Assembly: GCA_017889845.1 (NCBI GenBank)
Contig: JAGGAJ010000028.1
Span: 1 to 14,362, forward strand
Direction: 5' to 3'
Length of the DNA: 14,362 nucleotides
Source: Deltaproteobacteria bacterium
GTDB lineage: Bacteria; Desulfobacterota; Deferrimicrobia; Deferrimicrobiales; Deferrimicrobiaceae
Position numbers and translations under genes: made by a program. The notes beneath the pieces are model-generated. The model saw nothing but the letters and a program-made list of their open reading frames with translations, had not been told where the DNA came from and did not search any database. Shown here in pieces: positions 13,723 to 14,362 of the stretch. Within the stretch, counting starts at the first letter, position 1, and every line of letters starts with the position of its first letter.

Positions 13723-14256
13723 ATGCATACCCAATTTCAAGGATCAAAGATGAAGAAATGGGCAGGGATTATTGTGACGTTGCTTTTCATGACGGTTTTT
13801 CTCGTACCAATAACACAAGCGGAGGAGGTTGCATACCGGTCCGTCTACCATGTGCAAAAGGGGGAAATGATTGAAGTGGGCGACGTCCCAGGGCATTTCG
13901 TTGGATTCAGCGAGACGCCTGGTATTATTTTTATGACGAAGGGACCTGCCAGCGGGGAAATTGGCACAAGAAAGGCCATTGCATACTATGACACCGTGAA
14001 AGGGAAGGGACCCTTGACAGGCTATTTAACATATACATTTCCAGACGGATCGATTATGCGTACTAAAGCCATCGGCATGTTTACACCGGTAGACGGAGGG
14101 AAAAGATCCGCACTTGAAGGTACATGGGAATGTATCGGTGGAACGGGAAGGTTCGAAGGAATGAAGGGGAAGGGGACCTGGAAGGGGGAACGCGTTGGTC
14201 CCCTCGAAACAGGTGCTGATGGGTACGTCGACGTCACCGGCACTATAGGGAAGTAG
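13723..14256 (+). CDS. Small secreted protein of unknown function, possible beta-barrel (allene-oxide-cyclase-like) fold
   Basis: From ATG 13723 the product is 177 aa. It has a Sec signal peptide: MKK at 10-12, a hydrophobic core at about 14-30, and a probable cleavage after Ala33 (PITQA/EE). The mature ~144 residues are beta-rich and Gly-rich with no cysteine pair (a single Cys in WECIGG). The repeated pattern GTGRFEGMKGKGTW near the end resembles the GTG-F-G-G-G motif of small allene-oxide-cyclase/dirigent-like barrels. I offer that only as a weak hint. A later start at 13750 (MKKW) would also give a working signal peptide. An earlier in-frame start at 13558 has its own ribosome-binding site but would bury the signal peptide inside the protein. 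No operon partner is visible, and a terminator-like hairpin follows. Confidence 0.7.
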   Translation: MHTQFQGSKMKKWAGIIVTLLFMTVFLVPITQAEEVAYRSVYHVQKGEMIEVGDVPGHFVGFSETPGIIFMTKGPASGEIGTRKAIAYYDTVKGKGPLTGYLTYTFPDGSIMRTKAIGMFTPVDGGKRSALEGTWECIGGTGRFEGMKGKGTWKGERVGPLETGADGYVDVTGTIGK

Positions 14257-14281
14257 CGGTAAATTTGCACCCATAGGTATG

Positions 14282-14307
14282 AGGACGGGGCTTACCGGCT
14301 CCGTCCT
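14282..14307 (+). terminator. Terminator-like hairpin after the secreted-protein gene
   Basis: AGGACGG pairs with CCGTCCT, and three inner pairs (one G-T) extend this to a ten-base-pair stem with a six-base loop, 26 bp after the stop codon. It is followed by TCTTCCC rather than a pure T run, so the U-tract is imperfect. It is the only convincing terminator-like structure in the window. Confidence 0.6.
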
Positions 14308-14362
14308 TCTTCCCGCTTACGTTTGTTCGAATGCCATGGCTCATCGAGGTATCACTGGTAAC

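Noticed and set aside
1..14362. CRISPR array, tRNA, rRNA, insertion sequence, integrase or attachment site
   Set aside because: Scanning by eye found no regularly spaced repeats, no clover-leaf or rRNA-like stretches and no transposase or recombinase motifs.

Overview
The window is GC-rich over its first ~11.7 kb (roughly two thirds G+C by eye) and carries tightly packed, mostly + strand genes. The gene types suggest a high-GC member of the old Deltaproteobacteria or a related phylum (Desulfobacterota-like): an archaeal-style split acyl-CoA mutase with free-standing MeaB, MiaB followed by a DUF151 nuclease, a REC-PATAN (DUF4388) regulator and a COG1449-type GH57 enzyme. No rRNA or marker gene is present, so this placement is an inference.

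Region 1 (1-4567) is a B12-dependent acyl-CoA mutase cluster: the 3' end of a CobO/BtuR-type corrinoid adenosyltransferase, the mutase large subunit, the cobalamin-binding small subunit, an acyl-CoA dehydrogenase and the MeaB-type G-protein chaperone. The adenosyltransferase makes adenosylcobalamin, the two subunits form the mutase, and MeaB protects and reloads it. The large subunit would normally be called methylmalonyl-CoA mutase. However, it carries Phe89 and Gln207 where true methylmalonyl-CoA mutases have Tyr89 and Arg207. That pair marks isobutyryl-CoA mutase, and the pocket has further deviations (Gln75, Ser77, His118). With the adjacent SCAD/isobutyryl-type dehydrogenase, the cluster looks like a branched/linear acyl-CoA interconversion module, possibly with an uncharacterised substrate.

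Region 2 (4591-9874) starts at a strong extended -10 promoter whose predicted start point falls on or next to the miaB ATG (candidate leaderless mRNA). It holds miaB, a DUF151 bifunctional nuclease, a 620-aa GAF plus degenerate-GGDEF protein, and a REC-PATAN protein with a Ras-like C-terminus that lacks a P-loop. The last two look like a signalling pair without an obvious catalytic output.

Region 3 (9939-12922) holds a membrane-anchored TPR protein and a GH57 alpha-glucan-active enzyme. Inside the GH57 gene is a sharp AT-rich islet, after which base use is less GC-biased.

Region 4 (12901-14362) is lower in GC. A minus-strand STAS/SEC14-like gene overlaps the GH57 3' end. It is preceded by a consensus sigma70 promoter (TTGACA-17-TATCAT) and an 18-codon micro-ORF that begins at the predicted transcription start and overlaps the STAS start by ATGA. 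Diverging from it is a small secreted protein gene followed by a terminator-like hairpin. No tRNA, rRNA, CRISPR array or mobile element was recognised.
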